DNA of 64,000 nt, taken from assembly GCA_001687465.1 (NCBI GenBank), contig LVLI01000175.1, positions 62,001 through 126,000 of the forward strand. The letters are read 5' to 3'. Each line of letters starts with the position of its first letter. Within the stretch, counting starts at the first letter, position 1. The notes beneath the pieces were generated by a model. That model ran no database searches, was not told the DNA's origin, and was given only the letters and a program-made list of their open reading frames with translations. Below, piece after piece: positions 23,356-36,916 of the stretch. This stretch comes from Halocafeteria seosinensis. Its lineage: Eukaryota; Sar; Bigyra; Bicosoecida. A program made the translations under genes and the position numbers.

Positions 23356-25179
23356 ATGCCTCCCAATAAAAAGCAGCAGAGGAAGAAAAAGCGCCGACAG
23401 GAATCGTCCAACCAGCAAGGCCAAGGCAGCTCACAAGTGGAGGAAACGTTTAACGGTGATTCAATATGGCAGAAGGACATCACTTCGCATGATACGGCCT
23501 CTGCGGTGAAAGCGCAATTTGAGGGAACGGACGGAAAGCCTTTCAGACATGCTGTACTGGAGAATCTATTCGATGAACAATTCCTGCGAATTGCCAAGCG
23601 AGAGTTGCTCAAGCAGGACTTCTTCGACAAAAAGAATGACCTGTATGATTTCAAGCAAACAGACTCTTTGACTAGAGTAGAGACGGGAGTATTAGAGCAG
23701 CTTCGCTCTGGAATCTACAGTAAACAGTTCAGAGACTTTCTGCGGCAGGTACGCCGGATGGATTTCCGCTGTTCCATTGCCTAGTGTATACTACCACCCC
23801 TCCCGCAGGTTACTGGAATTGAACTGTACGAAAATGTTGATATGAGTGCTGCGCTCTACTCGGATTCAAGCTATCTTCTATGCCATGATGATGATCTGTC
23901 TGAGAGGCGTATTGCATACATTATTTACTTAGTTCCTGAAGAGTGGGCAGCGAGTGTAAGCATGACCATTCTACTCACACAGTTATGTTCATTATACTCT
24001 CTCTCTCTTTCTTTCTCTTAACATGCTGTTTTTGTTTCCCCAGGATGGAGGGTGCTTGGACCTGTTCTCGTCAGATGCATCTGGAGCCCCAGATGCGATC
24101 ACGAAGTCATTGATTCCGAAATGGAACTCAATGGCGTTTTTCGAAGTATCCCATTTGGCATATCATCAAGTTGCTGAAGTTCTGGATGCTAGCAAAGGAC
24201 CGCGGTTATCTATTTCTGGGTGGTTCCACGGGAAACCGATTCCTCGACCAGAACCGCACATTCCTAATCCTCCAGTACTGATGGATCCTATTAGTATGTC
24301 AGACGACGAGGCAGATATTGCGAAATGGATCAACCCGCTGTATCGGCGACAAAGTGTCATCAGCCAAATGCGGGAACAGTTCAATGAAATGGCGAGTCTC
24401 CAATTAAACGACTTCTTGCTTGAAGAGAAGTACAAGCAGGTACTCATGGCTATGGGGGCACAAAGATGGCAAATCGTAAAGCCAGCTAATATGCGACACT
24501 ACCGGGTAAGCACAAGTGGGGGGCTGAATGGAAGTGATGAAGAGCCTACGGAATCGGAGCTTAAACTAGACAATCCCGATTATGCAACACTGAACGGTGC
24601 TAAGCCGGATATTCTTGCCTCGTTTTGTCGGTTTATAAGGAGCCCTCAATTTCTTGCTTACTTAGGAATGGTTACTGGTGCTCAGCTTAGCAAGGCTGCA
24701 GCCGAAAGCAGATGCTTCACTCATCAGGATTATAGTTTAATTTGTGACCCAGAATACCAGCAGGAAAAGAGGAAACAAAAACGCCAAAAAGCATTGAACG
24801 AAGATACTGAGGATGACGAAATAGTAGACGCGGAGGATACAGAAGAGAGGACGGTAATGGACGCAACATGGTGCTTCATCCGCGAGAAAGAATGGGACAT
24901 AGACAAGGGTGGGCACATCGTATATCTAACAAAGGATGAAGAGCTGTTAACGGTTCCTCCGCAAAGGAACTCGCTGTCTCTTCTTTGCAAAGAGGTAAGC
25001 TGATGTTCGCAATGTTCATTTACTGAATTCTTTTAAACTATGCTACGATTCTTTGATTCTGGGCACAGCCTGGCATCCTATCGTTCGTGAAATACGTCAA
25101 CCATCATGCTCCTGAAAACCGATACGATGTGTCTGCCCAATACCACGTAGATTCCTTTGAAGAAGGTTCCGATCAATAA
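23356..25179 (+). CDS. OGFOD1: Prolyl 3-hydroxylase OGFOD1 / Tpa1
   Basis: Four exons: 23356-23748, 23809-23955, 24044-24994, 25069-25179; 533 aa. A basic Lys/Arg-rich N-terminus suggests nuclear entry. The first oxygenase domain has the iron triad His157 and Asp159 (LLCHDDD) with His221 (FFEVSHLAYHQVAEV), and Arg234 (PRLSISGW) for 2-oxoglutarate. The second, degenerate oxygenase domain follows, split by an acidic insert, and ends FVKYVNHHAPENRYDV. The family hydroxylates a proline of ribosomal protein uS12 and tunes translation. Convergent with bS16m, 86 bp between stops. Confidence 0.94.
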
Positions 25180-25265
25180 GCACATTTCAATCCATGATAG
25201 CATCATATCCTAGCCGTCACTGCCTTCTGAGTGAATTTCCCTTGGCGAGTCTATTGGACTCCTCA

Positions 25266-25859
25266 TCACGCTCGTCCCACAAACATCTGCTGTTGTCTGG
25301 GCTGTGCAATGCTTCCAACAGTAAACTGTACTCCTGCCATAGTGAATGTTGCCCTGCTGTTTTGACTACCTGTCCCCATCCCCTGAAGTCTCCTTTCTAT
25401 ACTGTTCGTGCTTCCTAACTCGGCTGACGCCGTTGTTGAGAACTCCCGCTGCGCCCGAGGTGTTTTCTTTTTCGTTTGCGGCGTAATTGGCGGTGCTGGC
25501 ATAATGCCAGCCTTCCAAAAGAGGAACGAAACAACGTCGCTCGGCTGTGCTCCGACAGATAACCAGTATTTGATACGATCTACTTTCATTCTGACCTCCT
25601 TGATGCCGTCTTTTTGGGAGGGGAGAGGGTCATACGTGCCCACCTGTGATACGTACAATAACCACCACAAACACATTACATACCGTGCATTTTTGTGGGG
25701 AAACACTGCAGTGGGTTAAGATTGGGAGGACTTATGCTTAATACGTACGTATTCTAAAGGCATCCCATCTCGAGGGCGTCGGGAATCGACTGCCACAATG
25801 CGATAAAAAGGGCGATTTCGCCCTCCAAATCGAGCTAATCGTAAGCGCACACGCCCCAT
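25266..25859 (-). CDS. MRPS16: Mitochondrial (organellar) ribosomal protein bS16
   Basis: Exon 1 (25749-25859) encodes [20 protein letters not shown] and the start of the core; exon 2 (25266-25643) continues [33 protein letters not shown] and WKAGIMPAP. Together they give 162 aa and the whole bS16 domain in order. There is no obvious cleavable presequence; bS16 often carries its targeting within the mature N-terminus. A C-terminal extension of about 70 residues rich in Ser, Thr and Gln follows the core. The protein is part of the small organellar ribosomal subunit. Confidence 0.95.
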
Positions 25860-26082
25860 ATTTAGAAACACATAAATATATACTTTTTTTCACATATCAA
25901 ACTTGTTGGTGTATCATCGTGTGATAAGCGAGTCGGAGTAGGTCCAGGACTAGGGCTTCTCCCCTCGCCTCAGAGAGTTTATTAGAGTACGATGGACCAG
26001 GGTTGTCTATAGCATATACACATCATTACCACTACCCATTTTATCGTGCATTTGTCTTGTAGAAAACGCAGAATAGGGGAGA

Positions 26083-27187
26083 ATGAACGCCATGTTTCAG
26101 CGCTTCTTCCAGCGCTTTCCTCTTTTGGTCCATGTAAGTACGAGACGGTGGACGTATTGCACACATTGTTGTGGTACTCTTCATGAACTGAGTTGCCTCT
26201 GGTTGGATGCGCGCACAGGTTGGAGGTGCTGCTGTCATGGGAGGCGTAGCAGAAGCGATTGATGACAGATGGGTGAAGCACCATATTCACACCATGACAG
26301 ATCAAATTGACGAGGAGTTAGTCGATAACCAAGATGAACAGCAGCAATCTAAAGGACAAATTTCCCACGAAACCACGGGAGGAGTACAGCCGAAACAAAA
26401 GCATAGCAACCGGAAGCAAAGTCATAGTTCCCAGCGGAACGACGAGAATTCCTCCTTCTGGGATAGTTACTTTGATGAAAACAACCAGCAAAGTACATAT
26501 TGGGGGCGTATTTTGGAAAGCTCTGTGACGTCAGCATTATTGATTGGACCCCTCGCTCGATTTTGGTATCCGTTTCTTCATCGCCTAACGCTCTCGAGGA
26601 GCTTGCTCAACAGGCCCGTGAATTTTAAAGTAGCATTTATGACTGCTATGGATATGCTTCCTTTTGCGGGTTCTACAATACTTAACATGTTATTTGTGTC
26701 AAGGGGATTCGAATACTTAGAAAGAATGGGGGTTATCCGCTTTCCTGATACACTGAAACGCAAGTTAGAAAAGGGTCTCGAAGCGTCGGAAAGGAACGAA
26801 GAGCACGTCATCGAGATTGAACTGTCAGAGATTATTGACCTCCAAAAGCTGAGAAAGTAAGTGTAAGATAGCAAGCTATTCTTCTCTGTTTCTTGTTTAT
26901 CTCTTGCCAATACGTCCATGCGCAGTCAACCGAAGATCCAAGAGCTCGCCATGGAGTTAAACGTCAGCATGGAGATGTCGATGCCACAGCTGTTGTGGCT
27001 GATCGTACCTACTCTTGCCGCAATAAATTTTAAATTTGTCCCCGTTGTATACCGCGGAATATTTGCGATGGCGAGCACTATCGTTTATCGGATTCCCGCA
27101 CACGTTGTGTTAGAGGACGACAGTCCCCTCAACCGCCTTGTATTCCATGCTCTGGAGCTACGCGGAGCCGGAGACGACGCAGAATAG
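26083..27187 (+). CDS. Mpv17 / PMP22-family membrane protein
   Basis: Exons 26083-26133, 26219-26856, 26926-27187; 316 aa. Exon 1 (FQRFFQRFPLLVH) splices to VGGAAVMGGVAEAIDD, the usual first helix. The middle has LIGPLARFWYPFLHRL (compare GPxxHxWYxxL), and the C-terminal signature is PTLAAINFKFVPVVYRG (compare the family's INFxFVPxxYR). A polar insert of about 80 residues after helix 1 is larger than usual, and the C-terminus extends past the normal end. The family comprises small four-helix proteins of mitochondrial or peroxisomal membranes, of uncertain transport role. Confidence 0.8.
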
Positions 27188-27232
27188 CAAAAAGACTAGT
27201 CGTTCTCTGGAAAGAAGTACTCCTTGTGATGA

Positions 27233-30183
<2,951 letters not shown>

Positions 30184-30220
30184 CCACCAATGGTAGACTC
30201 GATAGGTAGTAGCTCGAACA

Positions 30221-32622
30221 TCATCGAAGACTGGTGCTTTTCTCCTTTTTGTAGAAGTATTTTTTTGATCTGACAAAATTCCCTGTGGATGGTGTCTGGA
30301 TATTCGCACGGATCCCGTCAGAGATTGTTGACTCCAATACACTGCGACTTCTACTTATTGAATCGTCCAAGTACTTTGTCGGACTCGCTGCGCAAGCCAT
30401 AGGGCTTGTGACGCATAGACGCTGAAAAATGTTATCCACGGAATCTCCAACCATTGTAGGTGACTGGAGCACGTCCTTCCGACGAGGGCGCACCACGGGA
30501 GAAAGGATCTTCTTGAAACCAAAGCGTTGGGAACCTGTGGAGTCCTCCTCAGTCTTTACAGTAGGTGGTTCCCTTCTGTATCCAGGGTCGGATAAGTTGG
30601 TTTCTATGGCGGGTTGAAATTTCTTGTGCAAAGCCCTTAAGTAATCGTTAAGGGATAAGTATTCTTGATAACCGCTTGGCGAAGTAGGCTGAAAGCCGCT
30701 CCTCAATTTGCGTCCAAACAGATAGTTGTGCTTTGCTGCCAGAGACATCGCTCTGGTAGAAGGGGGAATCCCCGTCGCATCGTAAACAAGTTCGCCGAAA
30801 TAATCATTGGTTTCCTGTGCTCTTACTACTTCCTCTGGTACTCCCAACGAGTTGAATGTTTGGAAAAGTGTTCGAGATTTACCGTTTATGCTTGCTCTAG
30901 GGCTAGTCAGCGCTGTAGGTTCGCATTGATGGTCCCAAATGTTCTCAAATAAGGAACCATCCGTGTGCATGAAGTTTGTTCTTCCCTGAAGCTTCTGACA
31001 TAAGAAATCAACATACTTTTCGTGCCCTAACTGAATGAATAATTTATAGGCCTCGAACGAAGAATTCCACGGAAACCACCACGGGAGTTTCGCGGAAGAC
31101 TTGTTGGTTGTTGAATTTAGCTCGCTGGTTTCACTGAAGTTTAATGCGAATCGGTTGGCTCCTGGGAGAATTTTTTGTACTTTTCCGCGTGCGTGTACAT
31201 GCTTTAGCTTACCCCAAAAAATAACTGGCTCGCTAATTTGGAAACCGTCACCGCTCACTCCACCGAAAAGAAGGAAAGTATCGGAAGATGTTGATATAGT
31301 TACGTGATGCCGTCGCGAAGAAGGAAGGCTTCCCTTCTCGTGAAGAACTTTCCAGGTTCCGTTGTCCATGTTGAGGACGGATAACGCTCTATTCTCCCCG
31401 GATTCGTTTTGGCCACCGAGGAGATACATAAACAGGGAATTTCCTTTCAACAAAATTCCAGATGAATGCTCACACAAGGGGCCTGGATGTTGTCCTCTTG
31501 TCTGGAGCCGCGAACAGAAGCCAGTCTTTGTATCGCAAACATAAACGTCATCTGGACACATCATAAGCTGTGCCCCAAGGGTGGAAGATATCTTCCCAGA
31601 TTCTTCCTTCGCGGGATCAGTTAACCCTCCAAAAATGAAAACGTAAGTAGAGTTGGGATACTGCACTAGCACGCAATATCTGTGTTGCAAGGGGTATACT
31701 GTCATTAGAGAGGAAACCATGCTGGCTTGCTTACCAAGACGGTGGTGTGTCCCGCACGAGGACCGGGAACATCTCCATGGAGATCAATCTTTTTCCAAAC
31801 TTCGGAGCGTATGTCCAGAAAAAATGCGTCCCCGAGAACACGGTCAAGAGGGTTCCCACCGAGTCTATGTCCGTTGCCTCCGTACAGAAAGACCCTGTCG
31901 CTCGAATTGTAACACAAAGTATAACACCTCTCCGGCAGTGTCTTAATCGTCACAATACTCACCCTTCGAGCTCTGGAATATATGTAGCCGTATGCATCCT
32001 CCTGGCACATGGAGTGTGAAAGTCGGGCTTAATTGAGCCAATAATCTGATGACGAATTTCATTCTTCACTGTGTCAAGGACGTAGATCTGTGAACAGGAA
32101 GACTCCTGCCATTTCTAGTTCATAAACCACTTGCGCCTGCGTGATACGTACAGCGGCAGAAGTTCGTTCTCTTCCACGTTTTATCTTTCCCGTGATTCGT
32201 CCACCTGCTTAAATTTCCAATGGGTGCAAAATTCTCACTTGCTACCTCCATGTTATGCACGACATACCAATGATCCAAATGTCGTTCCCAATAGCGGTGC
32301 AAGTGTGACCAGCCAAAGTTGGGAATGCTCTCAGGGGCTCAATAAGTACTGGATCAAGGTGTTTCCACTTAATGTCGGAGCTTCCAGTCTGAGTCCCAGG
32401 TGAGCTCCCCACTTCAACTGTTGAAATATTGCTTCTACAAGAGTTTCCATACCCACCGATCAAGTAAAGCATGGAATCAATCATAACCGCTTGGCAGCAC
32501 ACTCGGGATTGTGGCGGGATTCCTTCGGGGGTAGAATAGCTCCATCGGATGCAAAACTCGTGCTCGTAGGATCCCTCTTCCTCGCAGTGTTTCCCAGATT
32601 GATTTCCAGGAGATGCCTCCAT
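30221..32622 (-). CDS. Kelch-repeat protein
   Basis: Exons 32268-32622, 32152-32204, 31963-32087, 31735-31900, 30221-31660; about 712 aa. Kelch motifs are clear: SMLYLIGGYG, ARRMHTATY, DRVFLYGGNG, PRAGHTTVL joined to YVFIFGG, FMYLLGGQN and FLLFGGVSG, so an N-terminal beta-propeller. The C-terminal 300 residues are not kelch and end in a basic, Ser-rich tail. The intron between exons 3 and 4 uses a non-CAG acceptor and is the weakest border. The true start may lie further upstream, because the frame stays open for about 100 bp without another ATG. The function is unknown; such proteins are often adaptors. Confidence 0.8.
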
Positions 32623-32806
32623 CTCCACTTTGTGACCCGTTGTCGCTATACTGTGTATGTAAGCAGTGACTACTTTCGAGCGCAGATTTAACGTATATCT
32701 GTCTTCTGCTTCGGGCCGCAAAGAAAAGACTACTATATTGGATCTTTTAATGTTCTAAGTAATAACGGAAGCTGGCGTCAATTTTGGCGCAGTCGAGCCA
32801 AGTACA

Positions 32807-33577
32807 ATGACCCACCATGTTGGTTTAAGAAGATGCTTAAACAGCCACAATACTACCCTGGCACATTTCCATCGTCTTGCCAACTCCCGTGTAGCATTTC
32901 ACATATTACGTAATTTACGTTCGTGTAATTTCGTGGGGTCGAGTGTGAAGTTGCCATTGAAACGTACCCAAATATTGAGTTACCGGTATTCTCGGAAATC
33001 AATTTGCTGTTACTGAGTGGAGAAGCAATCATGTGGGTCTAGAAACTGCCAGAATACGTAGTGGGCATCGAAGAGTCTATTTGCGTGTCAGTAGTGACCG
33101 TTGTTGCCGTAGATGTGGATGGAACTCGCTACAAACAGAGGGAATACTTGTTGACCGAGCACAGAACAATGGCGAATTACCGCAAATTTATATGATATGC
33201 CAAGGTGTCTGAGGAAGATTGCACGAGTAAACGAGGCGTTCAAGCTTGGTTGGAAGACAAAAGCCTTGTTGTGGAGACTGCAAACGATCCCATGGATGGA
33301 TCCCTGTGTACCGGGGGTACAGTTCCAGTGTACACAGAGCGGCTTTCCCTATGTTCTCCTAGTGTGCGCTGCTGACGCGTCGCAGCCTTCAGGATATTGC
33401 CATATGAATATGGAGAAATGGAAACGTGTTGGCTACCGAATTATTCCAGAATTCGGGAACGAGAGGAAAGCAGGGTCACCGGAGTCGGAGAACAGACGAC
33501 AAACTGTGTATGATGCGCTTGCTTTCTACGAGATGACGAAACTAGAGGATGATAGCCAACATGCCGAAGAACATTAA
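32807..33577 (+). pseudogene. Possible decayed or poorly resolved gene
   Basis: One plus-strand frame from about 32926 to 33380 reads like protein in three consecutive blocks (for example VAIETYPNIELPVFSEINLL, VVAVDVDGTRYKQREYLL and VQAWLEDKSLVVETANDP), interrupted by in-frame TAG (about 33038) and TGA stops. An ATG at 32807 can be spliced in frame onto it. A different frame is open at 33197-33577 and ends KLEDDSQHAEEH. No splicing scheme satisfies all blocks. I do not recognise the family. A pseudogene is the simplest reading; a real multi-exon gene is not excluded. Confidence 0.3.
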
Positions 33578-34080
33578 GTACAGTGCAAAGTGAGAGACGC
33601 ATTGGTATCCAATGGTACCAAGTAGAGTGATGTGGTGGGGAATCGTTATCAAGACTGAATCAAGGCTCGTGCCCAATCCGCGTTGGAATCAATTCCACCG
33701 GGGTGGCGGTACTTCATGATACGGTACAAGTGGATACCACATATGGATACCAACTCAACAGTGCTGTTCGTGTAATACATTGCTCCTACCGGAAGACGTG
33801 GTGTAGTGTTCCTTCCGCTTTCATTTCGCCGGGAGGCCATGATATCTCTCTCCGGATTTTCGCAAACCGTACTCTAGTGGTAATAGAGTGTCTCTTTTCT
33901 GTTCATTTCTATGTTTAATGAATACACGATCAACAGATTTTGTGGTGCAGACTGTGGGATATCAACTTCAACAACAGCTCCACTTGTACAACGAATTTGG
34001 TGGTACCCTAATCGTGCTAGTATATGTGTTGGAATATAAGGATAGTCATTGTCTACACAGGATCGCCTTTTACACGAGCG
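33578..34080. other. Intergenic before the NIPA gene
   Basis: About 500 bp. A minus-strand ORF of 63 codons from an ATG (33649-33840) is the only coding hint and has no recognised homologue. The string GGTGGCGGTAC at about 33700 recurs at the NIPA exon 1 donor (34158-34168). Confidence 0.4.
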
Positions 34081-36805
34081 ATGGAACCCTGGCGCTGGCT
34101 GACGGATGATTCGGGTGGTAAGGAAATAGACGCAGATGAGACCAACACAGGTCAACTGGTGGCGGTACGTCCTCATGATATACGACGGATAGATACCATG
34201 TTTGGGTAAAATAAAATCAACTTTTTACGAATGTTCGTTTTGCTTTTTTTGTGGCAGGGGATATTGCTGTCGGTAAGTTCCTACAGCGTAAGAACAGGAC
34301 CAGGTACTCGATGACTCGATGTGGCGGTGCTCCAGATAGTTGCCAGCGTTGCCGGGAACTTCGGAGTCAATTTCCAGAAGTATGGATTCACTATGGAAGC
34401 GAGAAAAGTGAGTACAGAGTATAAAACTGGTAGGAACTCTGAATGTAATTGCGGCACGCTGAAATGCAGCCTGTGGAGGAGCGACGCCCGTACGGGAAAC
34501 AGTGGAGGTGGTGGCTAGGAATGCTATTAGTAGTTTTCGGTGCCCTAGGAGATTTTGCTAGTTTTGGTAAGCAATTTGCCGGGTACAACCTAGTGTCAAT
34601 GACTCATTAGTTGATGTCACTCAATGCAGCTCTGGGTACGTTCTCTTACCAAAATCTGTGCCACCACGGGGTTCCTGTATAGTAAGCGGTTAGCTGCGCA
34701 GCCCCCCAGTCTATTGTTACTCCGGTCGGATCCATGACATTAGGTAAGCAGTGCATATCTGGCAAATCATACGATAACTCCACTCATCCATGCGATATCA
34801 TTGTCATGCAGTGGCGAACTTGGTGTTTGGGAGATTCTGGCTGAAGGAGACACTCGGGAAAATGGACATCGCTGTATGTCGAATGAGTTTTTAGGTTATA
34901 ATCCCAGACCTTGTTAGGAATGCAGTGTAAAACAATGGAATATTATTGCCCACAGGGAACCGTTCTCATCGTCTCTGGAGCTACGGTTACCGTCGCTTTC
35001 GGAGTAAGTGTGGCATGGCTATCGCTTAGCGGCTTCTGATTGTCGATATGTTCCTTATGTACAGTCCCACTCAACTCCCACGTTAACACTAGAGAATCTA
35101 GTTAAAAGATACCATCAGTATCCAGTATGGATTTATTTCGGAGGATGCTTTCTCTTAGCTTCATTCTATTACTACAGCTTGAGGGCAGCGACGAGAATAC
35201 TGACTAGCCATGTTAAGGAGGCGGGGATCAAATTCTTGAATGGAGTGTTGTCCTCCGATAAGGATTTGAACAGCTGGAGTGATGAGGGTAGAGACCTACA
35301 GGAAAATATAAAAAGCGTCAAAGAAGATGAGGCCTACCCTGGTGAAGGAAACATGTTGAGTATTGAGGTCACGTTTCCTTCTAAAGAGATGTCGTCAGAA
35401 ACCCAGGCCACAATAGAGGCAGAGAACGAGGACAACAAGGGTAGTACGTTCGATATCAATGCTGTCCTGCTCGCAATCAGCAGACCGCCCCCCCAATACA
35501 AGAAGTATATCAGACTTCATCCGTTGTCGATGGCGGGACTGGCAGGAGTAATGGGTGGACAAAACACGCTCTTTGCTAAAACAGTTGCTGAAATACTATC
35601 GACGACTATTCAAGGAGATGTGCAACTTACTAGGCCTTTAGCGTATGTCTTCATAGGTGCACTCATTGCGAGTATTGTCTTGCAGCAACATTTTTTGGCG
35701 AAAGGTTGGTATGCATTCAGGGCTATCATTGTCAAGATTTTATACCAAGTTCTCAACTGCAGGACTGCAATATTTTGATGCGTTGTACATCGTTCCCGTT
35801 TTCCAAGCTCATTTTATCATAATTTCCGTAATTGTACGTTGCTTTGATTGCTTTGCTTGCATTCCTTCGAAAGTGCTAATACATGTTGCAGTCCGGAGGA
35901 GTAAACTTTAGAGAATTCGCGGAGTTCGCCACCGTATCGTGGGTGCTATTTCCAATTGGAGTACTGGTGCGTAAATGCTGGTATACGCTATGCTTTGGAC
36001 CCAGATTTGACTAGCCTCTTATGGCTTGCAGATGATTCTCTTTGGGGTATTAATACTGAGCGAGAGATCTATGGGAGCTGACGATTCCGGTTCTAGTGAA
36101 ACTGCTAGTCAGGCGGACTCGGGGACCGAGACTCCTGAGGCCATCATGTCGAAGCACATCCTTCAAGAAGGAGAAAGCATTACCCCTGAAGCTGCAGATC
36201 CTGAAAGCTCGGAAGAGCACTCCCCGGTTGAAAAAGGGAAGATTCGGGGGTATCCACGCCACAGAAAATTAACAATACTGAATACAATCCCAAGCTTAGG
36301 TATTGAAAACATACCTGGAGTAAAGCCTTGGGCACGACGAGATAGCTTGTTGAAGAAAGATTGGGCGAATGAGGCCCTCAATGAAATTGCTGATGCAGAC
36401 GGCGCCGTTGTTTGGGACACTGAACGTACCTCTAATGATGCGCAAAAGCCAACAGGCACCAGTCACCGAAAGAGATATTCATTATTCCCGGCTAGACACG
36501 ATCAATACTACAACAGCTTAGATAGGGCGGGTAGTATACACTGGGAGGACGTTGACGGCGTTAGAAATGGAAGCCAACAGGAAACAACCCACAGACGGAG
36601 GAAAACTACTCTTAGTGGGAGCAGGAGGTCATCCGTACTCGACCACGTGGGACGATCCGTAGCCCTCTTGCGGACGAGCTCCTTTGCAACTGCTTCGCTC
36701 AACCGTCAGCAGTCAAGTGCTGTACAGCCTCAAACTGACGAAACCGATGACGACACAGAAACGTCGTCAGACGATGGCAAAGTTGACCAGCAAAGCACAA
36801 TGTGA
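34081..36805 (+). CDS. NIPA-type magnesium transporter (DUF803) with microexons
   Basis: Twelve exons: 34081-34164, 34258-34272, 34336-34407, 34470-34566, 34630-34635, 34702-34743, 34812-34873, 34956-35003, 35065-35704, 35763-35833, 35892-35966, 36032-36805; 661 aa. Helix 1 is GILLSIVASVAGNFGVNFQK, partly on a 15-nt exon. FGALGDFASFALAPQSIVTP is completed by a 6-nt exon (CTCTGG) giving Ala-Leu, as in the family's FAPAxLVTPLGA. Later come WLKETLGKMDIAG, SMAGLAGVMGGQNTLFAKTV and LQYFDALYIVPVFQ. The central loop after WIYF and the Ser/Thr-rich C-terminal tail of about 230 residues are long for the family. NIPA proteins move Mg2+ across plasma or endosomal membranes. Confidence 0.9.
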
Positions 36806-36916
36806 GCACGTAACGCAATATTCTATGAATTTTGTGGGGATATTCAATTTCATTGTCTACGGAGTCGGGAATTCCTGAACTCAAGGACCAGGAAAGTATT
36901 AGACATATGTAGTATG

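Noticed and set aside
33030-33210. Stop-codon reassignment to explain the in-frame TAG and TGA
   Set aside because: TAA, TAG and TGA all end well-conserved genes elsewhere in the window, so the standard code applies; decay is simpler.
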